Shown here one piece after another: positions 17,719 through 27,510 of a DNA stretch of 64,000 bases (positions are counted from its first letter, which is position 1; each line of letters opens with the position of its first letter). Location: assembly GCA_019415435.1 (NCBI GenBank), contig DXZE01000001.1, positions 1 to 64,000 of the forward strand, given 5' to 3'. The position numbers and the translations under genes were made by a program. The DNA comes from Erysipelotrichaceae bacterium (GTDB lineage Bacteria; Bacillota_I; Bacilli_A; Erysipelotrichales; Erysipelotrichaceae). The notes under the pieces were generated by a model. It saw only the letters and a program-made list of their open reading frames with translations, was not told the DNA's origin and ran no database searches.

Positions 17719-19453
17719 TGATTAACCTCCTCTTTTCAGTAAGACATTCGTTATATTTCTTCATCAACAGTTCCATGGAAGTACCGTTCAATGCGGCGGT
17801 TAACTGTTCCTTGTACTGTTCTGCTTCATCATTTAATGCTTCAATACGGATTCTGCGCATGGCACCTTCAAACTTCTTTTCATCATATGGCTCACAGTAG
17901 CCTTCACTTGCGGCAATAGAAGTGATCAGATCACGTACAGACTGCTGGGTTGTTTCATCTATAAGCAGATTTGGATCTGCCTTGCCACGGGAATGCCACG
18001 CATCTACGATTAACATGCTTAATGCCTGTCCATCTTCAGATATCAGATAACCAAGCTTATCTTCAAACAGACGTGATGCTTCGGCACTTTTCATCATCAT
18101 GGAAAGTATCTGCTTTTCCGCATTCTTCGTACCATCCGGTACTGTCAGCTTATGTCTTGTAACAGGTGAAATAGGTTCTAATTGTTCTGCCTGAACAGGA
18201 TTAATCTGAAATCCTGTTTCCTTTGATAACTGATCGGTAAAGTACTGTCTATCCATCTGATCTGGCAGCTGAACAATCAGTTTGACTGCCTTATTCACCA
18301 TCTCTTTTTTATCGAGATAGCTGTCCATATTGGTTTCAGATTTCAGATAAGTCAGGGCAAATTCAATCCAGGATATTTCATTCTCCAAAAGATTCTGCAG
18401 TGCTTCCGCACCATTCTGGGATACGATTTCATCCGGATCCTTACCGGTTTTATTGGAAATAACAGCCGTATCACATCCTGCCTTGACAGCCATCTGTACA
18501 GCCCGCATTGTTGCGGCCTGACCTGCATGGTCGCCATCATAGCAAAAGACTACTCTTGCGGCGATGGTACGCAATTGCCGGATCTGATTTTCTGTACAGG
18601 ATGTACCAAGCGTGCATACCGCATTGGTAATACCTGCTCTGTAAAAGGCAATAACATCTGTGACACCTTCACAAACATAGATCTTGCCTTCTCTTCTCGC
18701 ATCTGCTCTTGCCCGATGATAGTTGTATACAATATCACCCTTGATAAACACATCTGTTTCATTGGTATTGATATACTTGGACGCATTATCAGGATCAAGA
18801 GTTCTTGCGGAAAAGCCAATCGGATGACCATGGGTATCATGAATCGGGAATGTAATTCTGTCTGAAAAGACATCATACATGCCTCTTTCATTGACTACCG
18901 TGACATTAGCCTGCACCATGTCCTTCTGGGCATATCCCTTTTTTCTTAAGAAATCAGACAGAGCTGATCCGGGAGGATTGTAACCGATCTGGAATACCTG
19001 GCGGACTTTATCATTTAATCCTCTTTGTTCAAGATACTGTTTCTGACGCATTGCTTCAGGAGTATCTAACTGATACATCGTATAGTTAATGGTTTCCTGC
19101 AATACCTTGTGCAAAGCCTCTTTATGAGGATCTTCCCTGGTTTTAGAGGGTTCAACGCTTACCGATAAGTGTTGTCCTGTTAACTCCGCTACTCTTGCTA
19201 TAGCCTCTGGAAAAGAGACTTTTTCATAGTTTTGTACAAAGGTGAAAACATTGCCGCCATTACCGCAGACAAAGCATTTATAAATCTGACGGTCAGGAGA
19301 AATAGACATGGAAGGAGAATGATCGTCATGAAACGGGCATAATGCCACATAACTCTTTCCCTTTCTGTGCACCTGGATATAGTGGGATATGACATCCACG
19401 ATATCCGCATGTGCTCTGATGTTATCTATTTCATCCTGACTGATTCTTGCCAT
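17705..19453 (-). CDS. dnaG: DNA primase
   Basis: Synthesises RNA primers at the replication fork. It has 582 residues. The CHC2 zinc finger ligands are C39, H42, C60 and C63. The N-terminal RNA polymerase domain follows, with the Toprim motif [12 protein letters not shown] (about 262-273) and YDGDHAG (Toprim DxD region). A helicase-binding C-terminal domain is present. SD AAAGGAAGG precedes the ATG. With rpoD it forms the macromolecular synthesis operon; rpsU, the usual first gene, is located at 26.6 kb instead. Confidence 0.97.
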   Translation of the reverse strand: MARISQDEIDNIRAHADIVDVISHYIQVHRKGKSYVALCPFHDDHSPSMSISPDRQIYKCFVCGNGGNVFTFVQNYEKVSFPEAIARVAELTGQHLSVSVEPSKTREDPHKEALHKVLQETINYTMYQLDTPEAMRQKQYLEQRGLNDKVRQVFQIGYNPPGSALSDFLRKKGYAQKDMVQANVTVVNERGMYDVFSDRITFPIHDTHGHPIGFSARTLDPDNASKYINTNETDVFIKGDIVYNYHRARADARREGKIYVCEGVTDVIAFYRAGITNAVCTLGTSCTENQIRQLRTIAARVVFCYDGDHAGQAATMRAVQMAVKAGCDTAVISNKTGKDPDEIVSQNGAEALQNLLENEISWIEFALTYLKSETNMDSYLDKKEMVNKAVKLIVQLPDQMDRQYFTDQLSKETGFQINPVQAEQLEPISPVTRHKLTVPDGTKNAEKQILSMMMKSAEASRLFEDKLGYLISEDGQALSMLIVDAWHSRGKADPNLLIDETTQQSVRDLITSIAASEGYCEPYDEKKFEGAMRRIRIEALNDEAEQYKEQLTAALNGTSMELLMKKYNECLTEKRRLINEEN

Positions 19454-19462
19454 AGCCTTCCT

Positions 19463-20872
19463 TTAGAAACGAATTTCTTTCAAAATTTTACTGCGGACTT
19501 CATCCACACTCATTCTCTCCTGGGCCATCGTGTCACGATCACGAATCGTTACGGTACCATCTTCCAGAGTCTGATCATCTACCGTAATGCAGTATGGAGT
19601 GCCGATTTCATCCATTCTTCTGTAACGCTTGCCAATAGAGCCGGCTTCATCATAGGCAACCTGGAAATCAAAGGACAGATCCTTATAAATATCCTTGGCC
19701 TTAGGACCATGTTTCTTCTTCTGTAATGGGAAGATAGCAGCCTTCACTGGTGCTAATACCGGATTAAAGTGCATAACGATACGGGTATCTTCCTTATCAC
19801 CATTCTTTACAACTTCTTCATCATACGCATCTGTAAAGAACATGAAGAACAATCTTTCAACACCTACAGCTGGTTCAACAACATAAGGCAGGAATTTCTT
19901 GCCGGTTGTTGGATCAAGATACGTTAAATCCTTGCCAGACATATTCTGATGCTGGGTTAAGTCATAGTCTGTACGATCCGCAATACCCCAGAGCTCACCC
20001 CAGCCCCAAGGGAACTTATATTCAATATCGGTTGTGCCCTTTGAATAGAAGGCAAGTTCTGCCTTTTCATGATCACGGAAACGCAGATTCTCACGATTAC
20101 CGCCAAGGGAGAGAATCCAATCCATGCAGAACTGACGCCAGTATGCAAACCATCCGGAACCATCTTCCTTCATATCAGAACCAGGTTCGCAGAAGAATTC
20201 CATTTCCATCTGTTCAAATTCTCTGGTACGGAAGATAAAGTTACCCGGTGTGATTTCATTACGGAAACTCTTACCGATCTGGCCAATACCAAACGGCAGT
20301 TTCTTACGATAGGCACGCTGCACATTTCTGAAATCTACAAACATTCCCTGCGCTGTTTCAGGACGCAGATAAATTGTGCTCTTGGCATCCTCCAATGTTC
20401 CCTGGAATGTCTTGAACATCAGATTAAACTGACGGATCGGTGTAAAGTCATGACCACCGCAATCAGGGCATGGAATGTTGTTATCCTTGATAAACTGTTC
20501 CATCTTTTCATTAGACCAGCCTTCACAGCTTACTTTTCCATCAGACCACTCTTCAATCAACTGGTCTGCTCTGTGTCTTGTATGGCATGTCTTGCAATCC
20601 ATTAAAGGATCACTGAATCCCTTTAAATGACCGCTGGCTTCCCATACCTTCGGGTTCATCAGTATAGCTGCCTGAATCTCTACATTATTCGGATCTTCCT
20701 GAATAAACTTCTTCTGCCATGCACGCTTGATATTGTCTTTCAGCATGACTCCATAAGGTCCGAAATCCCATGTATTGCTGAGACCGCCATAGATTTCAGA
20801 TCCCTGAAATACGAATCCCATGTTCTTGGCATGGGATACGATTTTATCGAATGTTTTTTCACTTTGTTTCAT
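19463..20872 (-). CDS. glyQS: Glycyl-tRNA synthetase, single-chain type
   Basis: Class II synthetase that charges tRNA-Gly. The 469-residue length and the eukaryote/archaeon-like sequence identify the alpha2 form, not the GlyQ+GlyS tetramer. A zinc-binding insertion is visible: C93, C96 (CKTCHTRH) and C135, C138 (CPDCGGHDF). Class II motif 2 lies in FRNEITPGNFIFRTREFEQMEMEFF, and motif 3 in VEPAVGVERL. GGGGGAG lies before the ATG. No T-box fits in the 63 nt upstream, so glycine control must differ from tyrS. Confidence 0.95.
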   Translation of the reverse strand: MKQSEKTFDKIVSHAKNMGFVFQGSEIYGGLSNTWDFGPYGVMLKDNIKRAWQKKFIQEDPNNVEIQAAILMNPKVWEASGHLKGFSDPLMDCKTCHTRHRADQLIEEWSDGKVSCEGWSNEKMEQFIKDNNIPCPDCGGHDFTPIRQFNLMFKTFQGTLEDAKSTIYLRPETAQGMFVDFRNVQRAYRKKLPFGIGQIGKSFRNEITPGNFIFRTREFEQMEMEFFCEPGSDMKEDGSGWFAYWRQFCMDWILSLGGNRENLRFRDHEKAELAFYSKGTTDIEYKFPWGWGELWGIADRTDYDLTQHQNMSGKDLTYLDPTTGKKFLPYVVEPAVGVERLFFMFFTDAYDEEVVKNGDKEDTRIVMHFNPVLAPVKAAIFPLQKKKHGPKAKDIYKDLSFDFQVAYDEAGSIGKRYRRMDEIGTPYCITVDDQTLEDGTVTIRDRDTMAQERMSVDEVRSKILKEIRF

Positions 20873-20910
20873 TTTGTGCAGTTCTCCCCCATTTTCACAT
20901 TAGCTTTAGC

Positions 20911-20939
20911 AGTATAGCACTTCAAAAAGGCCTGTTCAA
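20911..20939 (-). promoter_or_regulatory. glyQS promoter
   Basis: -35 TTGAAC (20939-20934, overlapping the recO end), 17-nt spacer and -10 TATACT (20916-20911) on the minus strand. Confidence 0.65.
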
Positions 20940-21676
20940 TGGCTAAATAGCCGGTCAAACAGACCAAAAGACTTCATGGATATACCTGCATGCAGGCGGA
21001 TCATCTCCACCAGGATCCTCAGATCTTCCATTTCTGCCCCGCCTGCTTCACGAATCAGATCCATATGTTCTAATCCGCCTTTTACTAACAGACGAAACCT
21101 TCTTAAATCTGAAGCAGGCATCTGATCTAATCCTTTTTCACGCATATGATCCTGACATAAGAAGCCGCCATCATCTATCGAGATCGTGGATACCTGCTTA
21201 TTGCCGCAGATCACACATTCATCTACATCCGGTACAATACCGGAATTCTTCATTAATGCAATTAGAAACAGTGATAGAACAGTTACAGATTTTTCTTTCT
21301 TATCCAAAAGATCCATTGCCTGAAACAGCTGATTATAGATGGATTCATCTTTGACTTCCTGATATAAAAGACCATCACTGGCTTCCCCTATTACAGAAGC
21401 AACTGTAGAAGCCTCTAAATCTTCATGCATATGACGCCATATGTGTAAAGAAGATGCTGTCTTTAAAGTAAACATGGTCTTACCCGGATGATAGTCAAAC
21501 TGGATCTCTGTTTCTGTATAAGGCAATAAAGAACCGGCATTTTTAGACTTCATTCTCCGGATGCCTTTGGCTAAGAAAGAGATTTTTCCATATTCCTTAC
21601 TGTAGACAGTCAGGATGGCATCATAGTCATGGTAATCCATGGACTTTAAGATGATGACTCTGGTTTTATCATTCAT
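20936..21676 (-). CDS. recO: DNA repair protein RecO
   Basis: Recombination mediator that loads RecA with RecR onto SSB-coated DNA. It has 246 residues from the chosen start. The N-terminal OB fold shows KSMDYHDYDAILTVYSKEYGK and the FLAKGIRRMKSK basic loop. Zinc-finger cysteines CVICG and LCQDH lie near 145-170. The start MNDKTRV overlaps the era end by 8 nt; the longer frame would read deep into era. The era-recO order is standard in Bacillota. Confidence 0.92.
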   Translation of the reverse strand: MNDKTRVIILKSMDYHDYDAILTVYSKEYGKISFLAKGIRRMKSKNAGSLLPYTETEIQFDYHPGKTMFTLKTASSLHIWRHMHEDLEASTVASVIGEASDGLLYQEVKDESIYNQLFQAMDLLDKKEKSVTVLSLFLIALMKNSGIVPDVDECVICGNKQVSTISIDDGGFLCQDHMREKGLDQMPASDLRRFRLLVKGGLEHMDLIREAGGAEMEDLRILVEMIRLHAGISMKSFGLFDRLFSH

Positions 21677-22562
21677 CCCGGCCAGCACCACCATAACCGT
21701 ATTCACTGATACGGGCATCCCGGCTGCGCCATTCTTCTTCTACGCGGACATACAGTTCCAGATAGACCCTGCGGCCAAGAAGCTTTTCAATATCTTTTCT
21801 GGCGGCCATACCGATCTTTTTAAGCATAGAACCCTTCTTGCCGATCATGATGGCTTTCTGTCCCTGTTTTTCAACAAGAATGGTAGCCTGGATATAACAG
21901 GAATTCTTCTTGAATTCCTTGTTATCTATTCTTACTGCCGAAGCATGCGGTACTTCTTCTCTTGTATATTCCAGTACCTTTTCTCTGATTAATTCGGCAA
22001 TACGGAAATTTTCAGCTCCATCCGTAATGGTTTCAGCCGGATACAGTAATCCACCTTCTGGAAGATAGCCGGCAGTTGTTTTAATCAGATCAGAAAGATC
22101 TCTTGTATAGCGGGCACTGAGTGGAAAATATTCCGCAAAATCAAATCGATGTTGCCAGGACGCAAGATTATCCATGACTTTTTCTGGTTCCAGCTTATCA
22201 ATTTTATTCAGGATTAAGAATACTGGTAAACCGGTATTCTTAACTGCATCCAGAACGTATGCATCTCCTGAACCATATGGAACGGATCCATCTACAACAA
22301 GATAAATCAGATCCACACCCTGCATGACATCAAAAGCTTCTTTATTCATGCGGGTTTCCAGACGATACTTGGCTTTATGAATGCCTGGTGTATCGGTAAA
22401 GACAATCTGTACATTTTCATCGGTATAGATACCTCTGATTTCACTGCGGGTAGTCTGCGGCTTATCAGAGACAATCGCTACCTTTTCTCCTACCAAGGCA
22501 TTTACTAACGTACTCTTACCGGCATTCGGGCGGCCAGCCAAAGCAACAAATCCACTTCTCAT
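21669..22562 (-). CDS. era: GTPase Era
   Basis: Essential Ras-like GTPase that binds the 3' end of 16S rRNA during 30S assembly. It has 297 residues. G1 is GRPNAGKST (10-18), G3 DTPGIH and G4 NKID. The C-terminal KH domain shows the MIGKKGSMLKKIG loop (residues 235-247 approx.). It starts with ATGA overlapping the cdd stop and is followed by recO, forming one operon with ybeY, dgkA and cdd. Confidence 0.97.
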   Translation of the reverse strand: MRSGFVALAGRPNAGKSTLVNALVGEKVAIVSDKPQTTRSEIRGIYTDENVQIVFTDTPGIHKAKYRLETRMNKEAFDVMQGVDLIYLVVDGSVPYGSGDAYVLDAVKNTGLPVFLILNKIDKLEPEKVMDNLASWQHRFDFAEYFPLSARYTRDLSDLIKTTAGYLPEGGLLYPAETITDGAENFRIAELIREKVLEYTREEVPHASAVRIDNKEFKKNSCYIQATILVEKQGQKAIMIGKKGSMLKKIGMAARKDIEKLLGRRVYLELYVRVEEEWRSRDARISEYGYGGAGRDE

Positions 22563-22960
22563 CTGAGTACATCCTCAGCCTGGAAACGCATTGGCAACAG
22601 ACGATTAATATTCGTATCTACTTCACTGCGTCCATTTGACAAATAAATCGGACAGTCATCACTGATTAAATCTGATAATACCTGACGGCAGATTCCGCAT
22701 GGTGCACAGACTCTGTCACCATCCGATACAATGGCTAATGCCTTGATTGTCTCTTTCTTATAGCCATTGGAATATGCCGCAAATACGGCACTGCGTTCCG
22801 CGCAATTGGTTGCACCAAGAGATGAATTTTCTATATTGGCACCCCAGAATATTCTGCCATCGGTAGTTTCAATGGCTGCACCTACATGATATTTGGAATA
22901 TGGTGCATAACTGTTTTTCTGTGCCTTCCAGGCTTCCGCAAGCAATTCTTCTTTTGTCAT
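22559..22960 (-). CDS. cdd: Cytidine deaminase
   Basis: Deaminates cytidine and deoxycytidine to uridine products in pyrimidine salvage. It has 133 residues, a typical tetrameric-class length. The zinc site is complete: C53-A-E55 and P-C88-G-I-C91, with E55 the catalytic acid. It lies 13 nt after dgkA and overlaps era, the usual ybeY-dgkA-cdd-era order. Confidence 0.96.
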   Translation of the reverse strand: MTKEELLAEAWKAQKNSYAPYSKYHVGAAIETTDGRIFWGANIENSSLGATNCAERSAVFAAYSNGYKKETIKALAIVSDGDRVCAPCGICRQVLSDLISDDCPIYLSNGRSEVDTNINRLLPMRFQAEDVLR

Positions 22961-22973
22961 ACTAATCCTCCTG

Positions 22974-23306
22974 TTAAAGATGTCTGAATAAAATAATCAA
23001 TGCACATATAAGTGCTGTAATAGCTGCAGCTACAACTGCTCCTGCGGCTAAATCCTTGATATAGCGTACTTCGCTGCTCCATTCTTTCATGATCATATCA
23101 CATGTACGTTCAATACATGTATTGACCATTTCGGTAACGATCACTAAGCCTATGCATAATGCAACAGCGATCCATTCCATTGTACTCAGATGCATAATGT
23201 ATCCGGCGATAAGTGCTAATGCGGCAAGTATCCATTGGGTCAGGATGGAAATATCCTTAAATCCGGAAAACAGTCCCCTGAATGCCGCTGCAAACTTCTT
23301 CTTCAT
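22974..23306 (-). CDS. dgkA: Undecaprenol / diacylglycerol kinase
   Basis: Small integral membrane kinase of 110 residues with three hydrophobic segments (about 22-40, 43-58 and 85-108). The active-site signature is present around residues 59-72 (EMVNTCIERTCDMI). In Gram-positives the enzyme mainly phosphorylates undecaprenol for wall precursor supply; this substrate is family knowledge, not seen in the sequence. Its ATG overlaps the ybeY stop (TAATG). Confidence 0.93.
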   Translation of the reverse strand: MKKKFAAAFRGLFSGFKDISILTQWILAALALIAGYIMHLSTMEWIAVALCIGLVIVTEMVNTCIERTCDMIMKEWSSEVRYIKDLAAGAVVAAAITALICALIILFRHL

Positions 23307-23755
23307 TATCTTGTAATGATCGGGTCAAGTATCTGATCCTGTAAGGCAAACATGACCTTTTCATCCTCCGGCTTCATATGATCATAGCCAAGACAATGCA
23401 GCATGCCATGGGTAAAAAGAAAACCGATTTCTCTTTTATAGGAATGTCCGTATTCTTTTGCCTGTCTTTTTGCATAATCAATATTAATGAAAATATCACC
23501 CAGGTCTTTGACTTCTTCCGGTATATCATCATCGAGATCATCCCGGATCGCAAAACTGATAACATCGGTAGGCCTGTCGATACCACGGTATTCTTTATTG
23601 ATCTTATGGATCGTTCTGCTTCTGACAAAAGTAACAGATAGTTCCAGATCATGATCCAGATTCAGTACTTTTTCAGCATGATCCGCAATTGTATTAAAGA
23701 ATGGTTCAAATTCTGCAACATCTGCATTTGTATGATTCATCAATGTAATTTCCAT
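23306..23755 (-). CDS. ybeY: Endoribonuclease YbeY
   Basis: Metal-dependent RNase involved in 16S rRNA 3' maturation and rRNA quality control. It has 149 residues. The zinc motif HX3HX5H is H116, H120 and H126 (HGMLHCLGYDH). RPTDVISF at 61-68 is the second family motif. phoH often precedes ybeY, but here phoH lies 2 kb away on the other side of a plus-strand transporter gene. Confidence 0.96.
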   Translation of the reverse strand: MEITLMNHTNADVAEFEPFFNTIADHAEKVLNLDHDLELSVTFVRSRTIHKINKEYRGIDRPTDVISFAIRDDLDDDIPEEVKDLGDIFINIDYAKRQAKEYGHSYKREIGFLFTHGMLHCLGYDHMKPEDEKVMFALQDQILDPIITR

Positions 23756-23822
23756 AAAAACCTGCTTTCTTCATTATTATAAACCATATACTGCATTGAA
23801 TATGTGAGTAATTTATCTTTCA

Positions 23823-23851
23823 TTGCTCATGACGTATGTGTTTGTTAAAAT
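23823..23851 (+). promoter_or_regulatory. Promoter of the Na/Pi transporter gene
   Basis: -35 TTGCTC (23823-23828), 17-nt spacer, -10 TAAAAT (23846-23851), then a leader with GAGGGGG before the ATG. Confidence 0.55.
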
Positions 23852-23886
23852 AATTGTGATTTTCAACAATCAATGAGGGGGAAAAT

Positions 23887-25572
23887 ATGTCACTGTCATC
23901 TATCCGCTGGGATATGATCCTTGGCGGCTTTGGACTGTTTATGTTTGGCATCAACTTTATGGGTGATGGCCTCAAAGCAGTAGCTGGCGACAAGCTTCGC
24001 GATTATATTGATAAGTACACTTCTAATCCAATATCCGGTTTAATCATCGGCATTATATTAACAATACTGATGCAGTCTTCTTCCGCAACAACTGCTATCG
24101 TCATTGGTCTGGTTAGAGCTGGTCTGATGACTCTGGACCAGGCGGCAGGCGTTGTGCTTGGAGCTAACATCGGTACCACCGTTACATCCTTCCTGATATC
24201 CATCAACATTGATAAATACGCATTGTATATCGTATTTATCGGTGCATTACTGATCTGTTTCTCAAAGAAAACAAAAACCAGATACATGGGCAATGTCATT
24301 CTTGGATTCGGTCTGATCTTCTATGGTATGGCTGCTATGGGTGATGCTTTGGCTGCTCTTAAGGAAATGCCGCAGTTTGAAGATTTTGCAATATCCATGG
24401 CAAAAAATCCATTCTTAGGCTTAGCCGCTGGTATTCTCTTAACCGCTGCCGTACAGTCTTCCGCTGCTACAATCGGTGTTATCCAGAAACTGTATCAGGC
24501 TGGTGCCGTAACATTCGGGGCAGCGGTTCCATTCATGTTTGGTGCTAATATCGGTACAACAATGACTGGTATCTTAGCTGCGATCGGTGGTTCAACAGCC
24601 GGCAAGCGTACCGCTGCCATGCATACAATACTGAATGTCATTGCGACAATTTTCGGTATGATCCTTCTTGTACCATTTACAAATCTCATGCAAAAGATAA
24701 CCGGTGGTCTCAATCCAATGATGCAGATAGCTGTTTCCAATATCATCTTCAAGACAGTAACGACATTGATGTTCTTACCATTCCTCAAACAGCTGGTTGC
24801 TTTAGTCAGAAAGGTAATTCCTGGCAAGGAACCGGAAATCATGGAAGTGGATATTGACGAGCTGGATAACAATGTGACTAACGTTCTTCCATCCTTTGCG
24901 ATCAAGGCTTCCCAGCAGGCATTATTAAAGATGGCAGATGTTGTTAAGGAAGATGTCAGACAGACAAAGGATTTCTTAAATAATCATGGTTCTGAAGAAG
25001 ATATGGATATCCTTAACAGAAATGAAGCCATGATCAATAAGTTTGATAAGAAGATTACGGATTATCTGATTCAGGTATCCGTACAGCCTAACTTAACCGA
25101 ACAGGATATCATGGATCAGCGTCTGAATCTTGAAACTACCAAGAACTTTGAAAGATTAGGTGATCTGGCTTCTAACCTGGCAGAGTTCTATAACATGGTC
25201 TATTCTGAAGAACAGGAATTCTCAGAAGCAGCCATGAAGGACATGAATACCATGTATGACCAGTTTATGGATATGTTCGATGATGCCGTGGAAATCTTTG
25301 TGACAAAAAATCAGATAACCTATGGCAGATTATTAGGCAAAGAAGACCGCATGGATTCCCTGGAATATGAATCCAGAGAAAGACACTTTGGAAGAATGTC
25401 CAATCATACATGTACTTCCCCTGTCGCAGAATCTGTATATTGCGATATCTTAGGTACATTGGAACGTATGGGTGATCATTGCTGCAACATAGCCCGCTCC
25501 TCAGTAACTTCCAAGGTAGATGATATTTCAGAAGATGAACCTGTGCATTCCGGCAGTCATAACCAAAAGTAA
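23887..25572 (+). CDS. Na+/Pi cotransporter with PhoU-like domain
   Basis: A 561-residue NptA/PNaS-family membrane protein. The duplicated transport repeat is seen: QSSSATT (63-69) with GANIGTT (92-98), and a second QSSAAT with GANIGTT about 130 residues later. Hydrophobic segments cover the first 310 residues. The last 220 residues form a cytoplasmic helical PhoU-like domain (MADVVKEDVRQTKDFL; NLETTKNFERLGDLASNLAEF; ERMGDHCCNIARS). Phosphate uptake driven by sodium is the family role. GAGGGGG is the SD. It is isolated on the plus strand with its own promoter. Confidence 0.9.
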   Translation: MSLSSIRWDMILGGFGLFMFGINFMGDGLKAVAGDKLRDYIDKYTSNPISGLIIGIILTILMQSSSATTAIVIGLVRAGLMTLDQAAGVVLGANIGTTVTSFLISINIDKYALYIVFIGALLICFSKKTKTRYMGNVILGFGLIFYGMAAMGDALAALKEMPQFEDFAISMAKNPFLGLAAGILLTAAVQSSAATIGVIQKLYQAGAVTFGAAVPFMFGANIGTTMTGILAAIGGSTAGKRTAAMHTILNVIATIFGMILLVPFTNLMQKITGGLNPMMQIAVSNIIFKTVTTLMFLPFLKQLVALVRKVIPGKEPEIMEVDIDELDNNVTNVLPSFAIKASQQALLKMADVVKEDVRQTKDFLNNHGSEEDMDILNRNEAMINKFDKKITDYLIQVSVQPNLTEQDIMDQRLNLETTKNFERLGDLASNLAEFYNMVYSEEQEFSEAAMKDMNTMYDQFMDMFDDAVEIFVTKNQITYGRLLGKEDRMDSLEYESRERHFGRMSNHTCTSPVAESVYCDILGTLERMGDHCCNIARSSVTSKVDDISEDEPVHSGSHNQK

Positions 25573-25600
25573 AAAAGTGCTGAAAATCAGCGCTTTTTTT
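25571..25600. terminator. Bidirectional terminator, Na/Pi transporter and phoH
   Basis: GTGCTGA / TCAGCGC stem with A and T runs on both sides, so it works in either direction. The phoH stop codon lies inside it. Confidence 0.85.
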
Positions 25601-26555
25601 GTGCCTGTTCATATCTTTCAATAATCTTTTGGACAAGTGGATGTCTGACGACATCATCACTGTTCATATGTAATACTGCAATCTCATCTATATCCTTCAG
25701 GATATGAGAAGCCTGGATTAATCCGCTTTCCATCTGCGGCTTTAAATCAATCTGGGTAATATCACCGGTAATAACCATATGGGAATGAAAACCGAGTCTT
25801 GTTAAAAACATCTTCATCTGGGCAGTCGTTGTATTTTGTGCTTCATCCAGAATAACAAAGGCATCATCCAGGGTCCTTCCTCTCATAAAGGCTAACGGGG
25901 CTATTTCGATCGTTCCCTTTTCAATTAATACTTCGGTCTTTTCTGTGCCTAGCATTGCATGCAAAGCATCATATAAAGGTGTCAGATATGGATCTACCTT
26001 TTCCTTCATATCACCAGGTAAAAAGCCAAGGTTCTCCCCTGCCTCTACTGCAGGTCTGGTTAACACGATTCTTTTGACATCACCACGTTTTAAGGCAGAA
26101 ACAGCTTCAATAACCGCAAGATATGTCTTGCCTGTACCAGCTGGTCCTATCGCAAAGACAATCGGCACTTCTTCCATTGCTTTCACAAATCTGTACTGTC
26201 CCATTGTTTTAGGTACAACCGGCTTACCGGCAAGGGTTCTGCCGACAATATGACTGGCAAATACTTCAGGATCTGTCTCTTCATGATTCTTAGCCATACG
26301 TGAGAGATAAATCACATCCTGTTCATTTACCATTCTGCCATTATGAATCATGTCATATAACTGATGGAGTACATGAGTAACATTCTTTTCTGTTTCTTCA
26401 TCTCCTTTTAAGAAGAAGGTATTGGAACGGAAAGAGATATCTGAATCAAAGCAGGAACTTAATGCCATAAGGTTTCTGTCATTGGCTCCAACTAATGCAG
26501 AAGCTTCTGCCTCGCTCATTTCAGACATATGTATTTCTAATGTATTATCTTTCAA
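25587..26555 (-). CDS. phoH: PhoH-like ATPase
   Basis: P-loop ATPase of the PhoH family, thought to act in RNA metabolism. It has 322 residues. Walker A is GPAGTGKT (137-144 of the chosen start). Walker B (AFVILDEAQNTT) and the sensor region VITGDITQIDL lie later. The start is an unusual TTG at 26555, chosen because AAAGGAG lies eight bases before it; an upstream in-frame ATG has no SD and sits in the rpsU terminator. Its usual partner ybeY is nearby but not in the same operon. Confidence 0.93.
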   Translation of the reverse strand: MKDNTLEIHMSEMSEAEASALVGANDRNLMALSSCFDSDISFRSNTFFLKGDEETEKNVTHVLHQLYDMIHNGRMVNEQDVIYLSRMAKNHEETDPEVFASHIVGRTLAGKPVVPKTMGQYRFVKAMEEVPIVFAIGPAGTGKTYLAVIEAVSALKRGDVKRIVLTRPAVEAGENLGFLPGDMKEKVDPYLTPLYDALHAMLGTEKTEVLIEKGTIEIAPLAFMRGRTLDDAFVILDEAQNTTTAQMKMFLTRLGFHSHMVITGDITQIDLKPQMESGLIQASHILKDIDEIAVLHMNSDDVVRHPLVQKIIERYEQAQKKR

Positions 26556-26570
26556 GAATGAATCTCCTTT

Positions 26571-26606
26571 ATTAAGAAAAAAGAGAAACACTGCTGTGCT
26601 CCTCTT
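26571..26606 (-). terminator. rpsU terminator
   Basis: An 11-bp stem (AAGAGGAGCAC / GTGTTTCTCTT, with two G-T pairs) and a tetraloop, followed on the minus strand by TTTTTTCTT. The phoH SD lies just beyond. Confidence 0.75.
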
Positions 26607-26787
26607 ACTTGCCTCTTCTTCTTGCCTTGCGAGCAGCTTCGCTCTTCAGCTTTCTCTTTACGCCAGGCTTAACGTAATATTCTCTCTTACGTGCTTCAGC
26701 CAGTGTGCCGTTGCGGCTTACCTGACGCTTGAAGCGGCGCAGTGCATCATCTAAGTTCTCACCATCTTTGACTACAACTCTTGCCAT
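26605..26787 (-). CDS. rpsU: 30S ribosomal protein S21
   Basis: A 60-residue basic ribosomal protein near the anti-SD end of 16S rRNA. It has the typical start [20 protein letters not shown] and an Arg/Lys-rich tail. It has its own promoter, and lies away from dnaG-rpoD, with which it often forms an operon. Confidence 0.97.
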   Translation of the reverse strand: MARVVVKDGENLDDALRRFKRQVSRNGTLAEARKREYYVKPGVKRKLKSEAARKARRRGK

Positions 26788-26824
26788 ACTTACTCACCGC
26801 CTTCCTGTTTTTTGACGCCTAATT

Positions 26825-26853
26825 ATGATATCAAATCAGACTAAATTATGCAA
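26825..26853 (-). promoter_or_regulatory. rpsU promoter
   Basis: -35 TTGCAT (26853-26848), 17-nt spacer and -10 TATCAT (26830-26825) on the minus strand, between deoC and rpsU. Confidence 0.6.
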
Positions 26854-26870
26854 TCAGAATATGCTTTAAA

Positions 26871-27509
26871 TCAGAATAAATCTGTACCATGGGATGTGCC
26901 GATTCTTTCAGCACCAGCCGCGATCATGGCTTCCATATCTTCTTTTGTACGGATACCGCCACTTGCCTTTACCTTAACGTCAGAACCCTTGACAGCTTCC
27001 TTCATTAACTTAACATCAGCGACTGTAGCACCACCAGTAGAGAATCCGGTAGATGTCTTGACAAAGTCAGCACCTGCGGCAACTGCATCCTTACATGCTC
27101 TGACCTTTTCATCATCTGTTAAAAGACATGTTTCAATAATAACCTTGAGGATATGATCTCCGGCAACTTCCTTTAACTGACGGATTTCATCAGTGACGTA
27201 AGCATCATCGCCACCCTTCAGCATGCCGATATTCAAAACCATATCGACTTCATCAGCACCATTGGCAATGGCATCCTTTACTTCAAATACCTTTGTCTTA
27301 GTTGTATTGGCACCTAACGGGAAGCCAATAACACAGGCTGCCTTAACATCTGTTCCTTCAAGCTGCGGCTTTACAAACGGAATCCAGCATGGGTTAACCA
27401 TGACAGAAGCGAAGTTATACTTCTTTGCCTCATCAACAACCTTCTGGATGTCTTCCTTTGTAGACTCTGGTTTTAATAAAGTGTGATCAATATAGCTATT
27501 CAGTTCCAT
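26871..27509 (-). CDS. deoC: Deoxyribose-phosphate aldolase
   Basis: Class I aldolase cleaving 2-deoxyribose 5-phosphate to glyceraldehyde 3-phosphate and acetaldehyde in deoxynucleoside catabolism. It has 212 residues. The Schiff-base lysine is K151 (DFVKTSTGF), with catalytic D89 and K181 (KVKASGG). The start at 27509 follows AAGGAGG; the longer frame enters murE. It is translated right behind murE. The pairing with a wall gene seems accidental, although cdd in this window belongs to the same salvage pathway. Confidence 0.95.
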   Translation of the reverse strand: MELNSYIDHTLLKPESTKEDIQKVVDEAKKYNFASVMVNPCWIPFVKPQLEGTDVKAACVIGFPLGANTTKTKVFEVKDAIANGADEVDMVLNIGMLKGGDDAYVTDEIRQLKEVAGDHILKVIIETCLLTDDEKVRACKDAVAAGADFVKTSTGFSTGGATVADVKLMKEAVKGSDVKVKASGGIRTKEDMEAMIAAGAERIGTSHGTDLF

Positions 27510-27510
27510 T

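Noticed and set aside
17366..17725. A 119-codon plus-strand ORF opposite the rpoD 5' end.
   Set aside because: It is the antisense shadow of the Lys/Ala/Thr-rich sigma tail, with no SD or promoter.
20873..20935. A glycine T-box before glyQS.
   Set aside because: Only 63 nt are available and no T-box sequence is present; an ordinary promoter fits.
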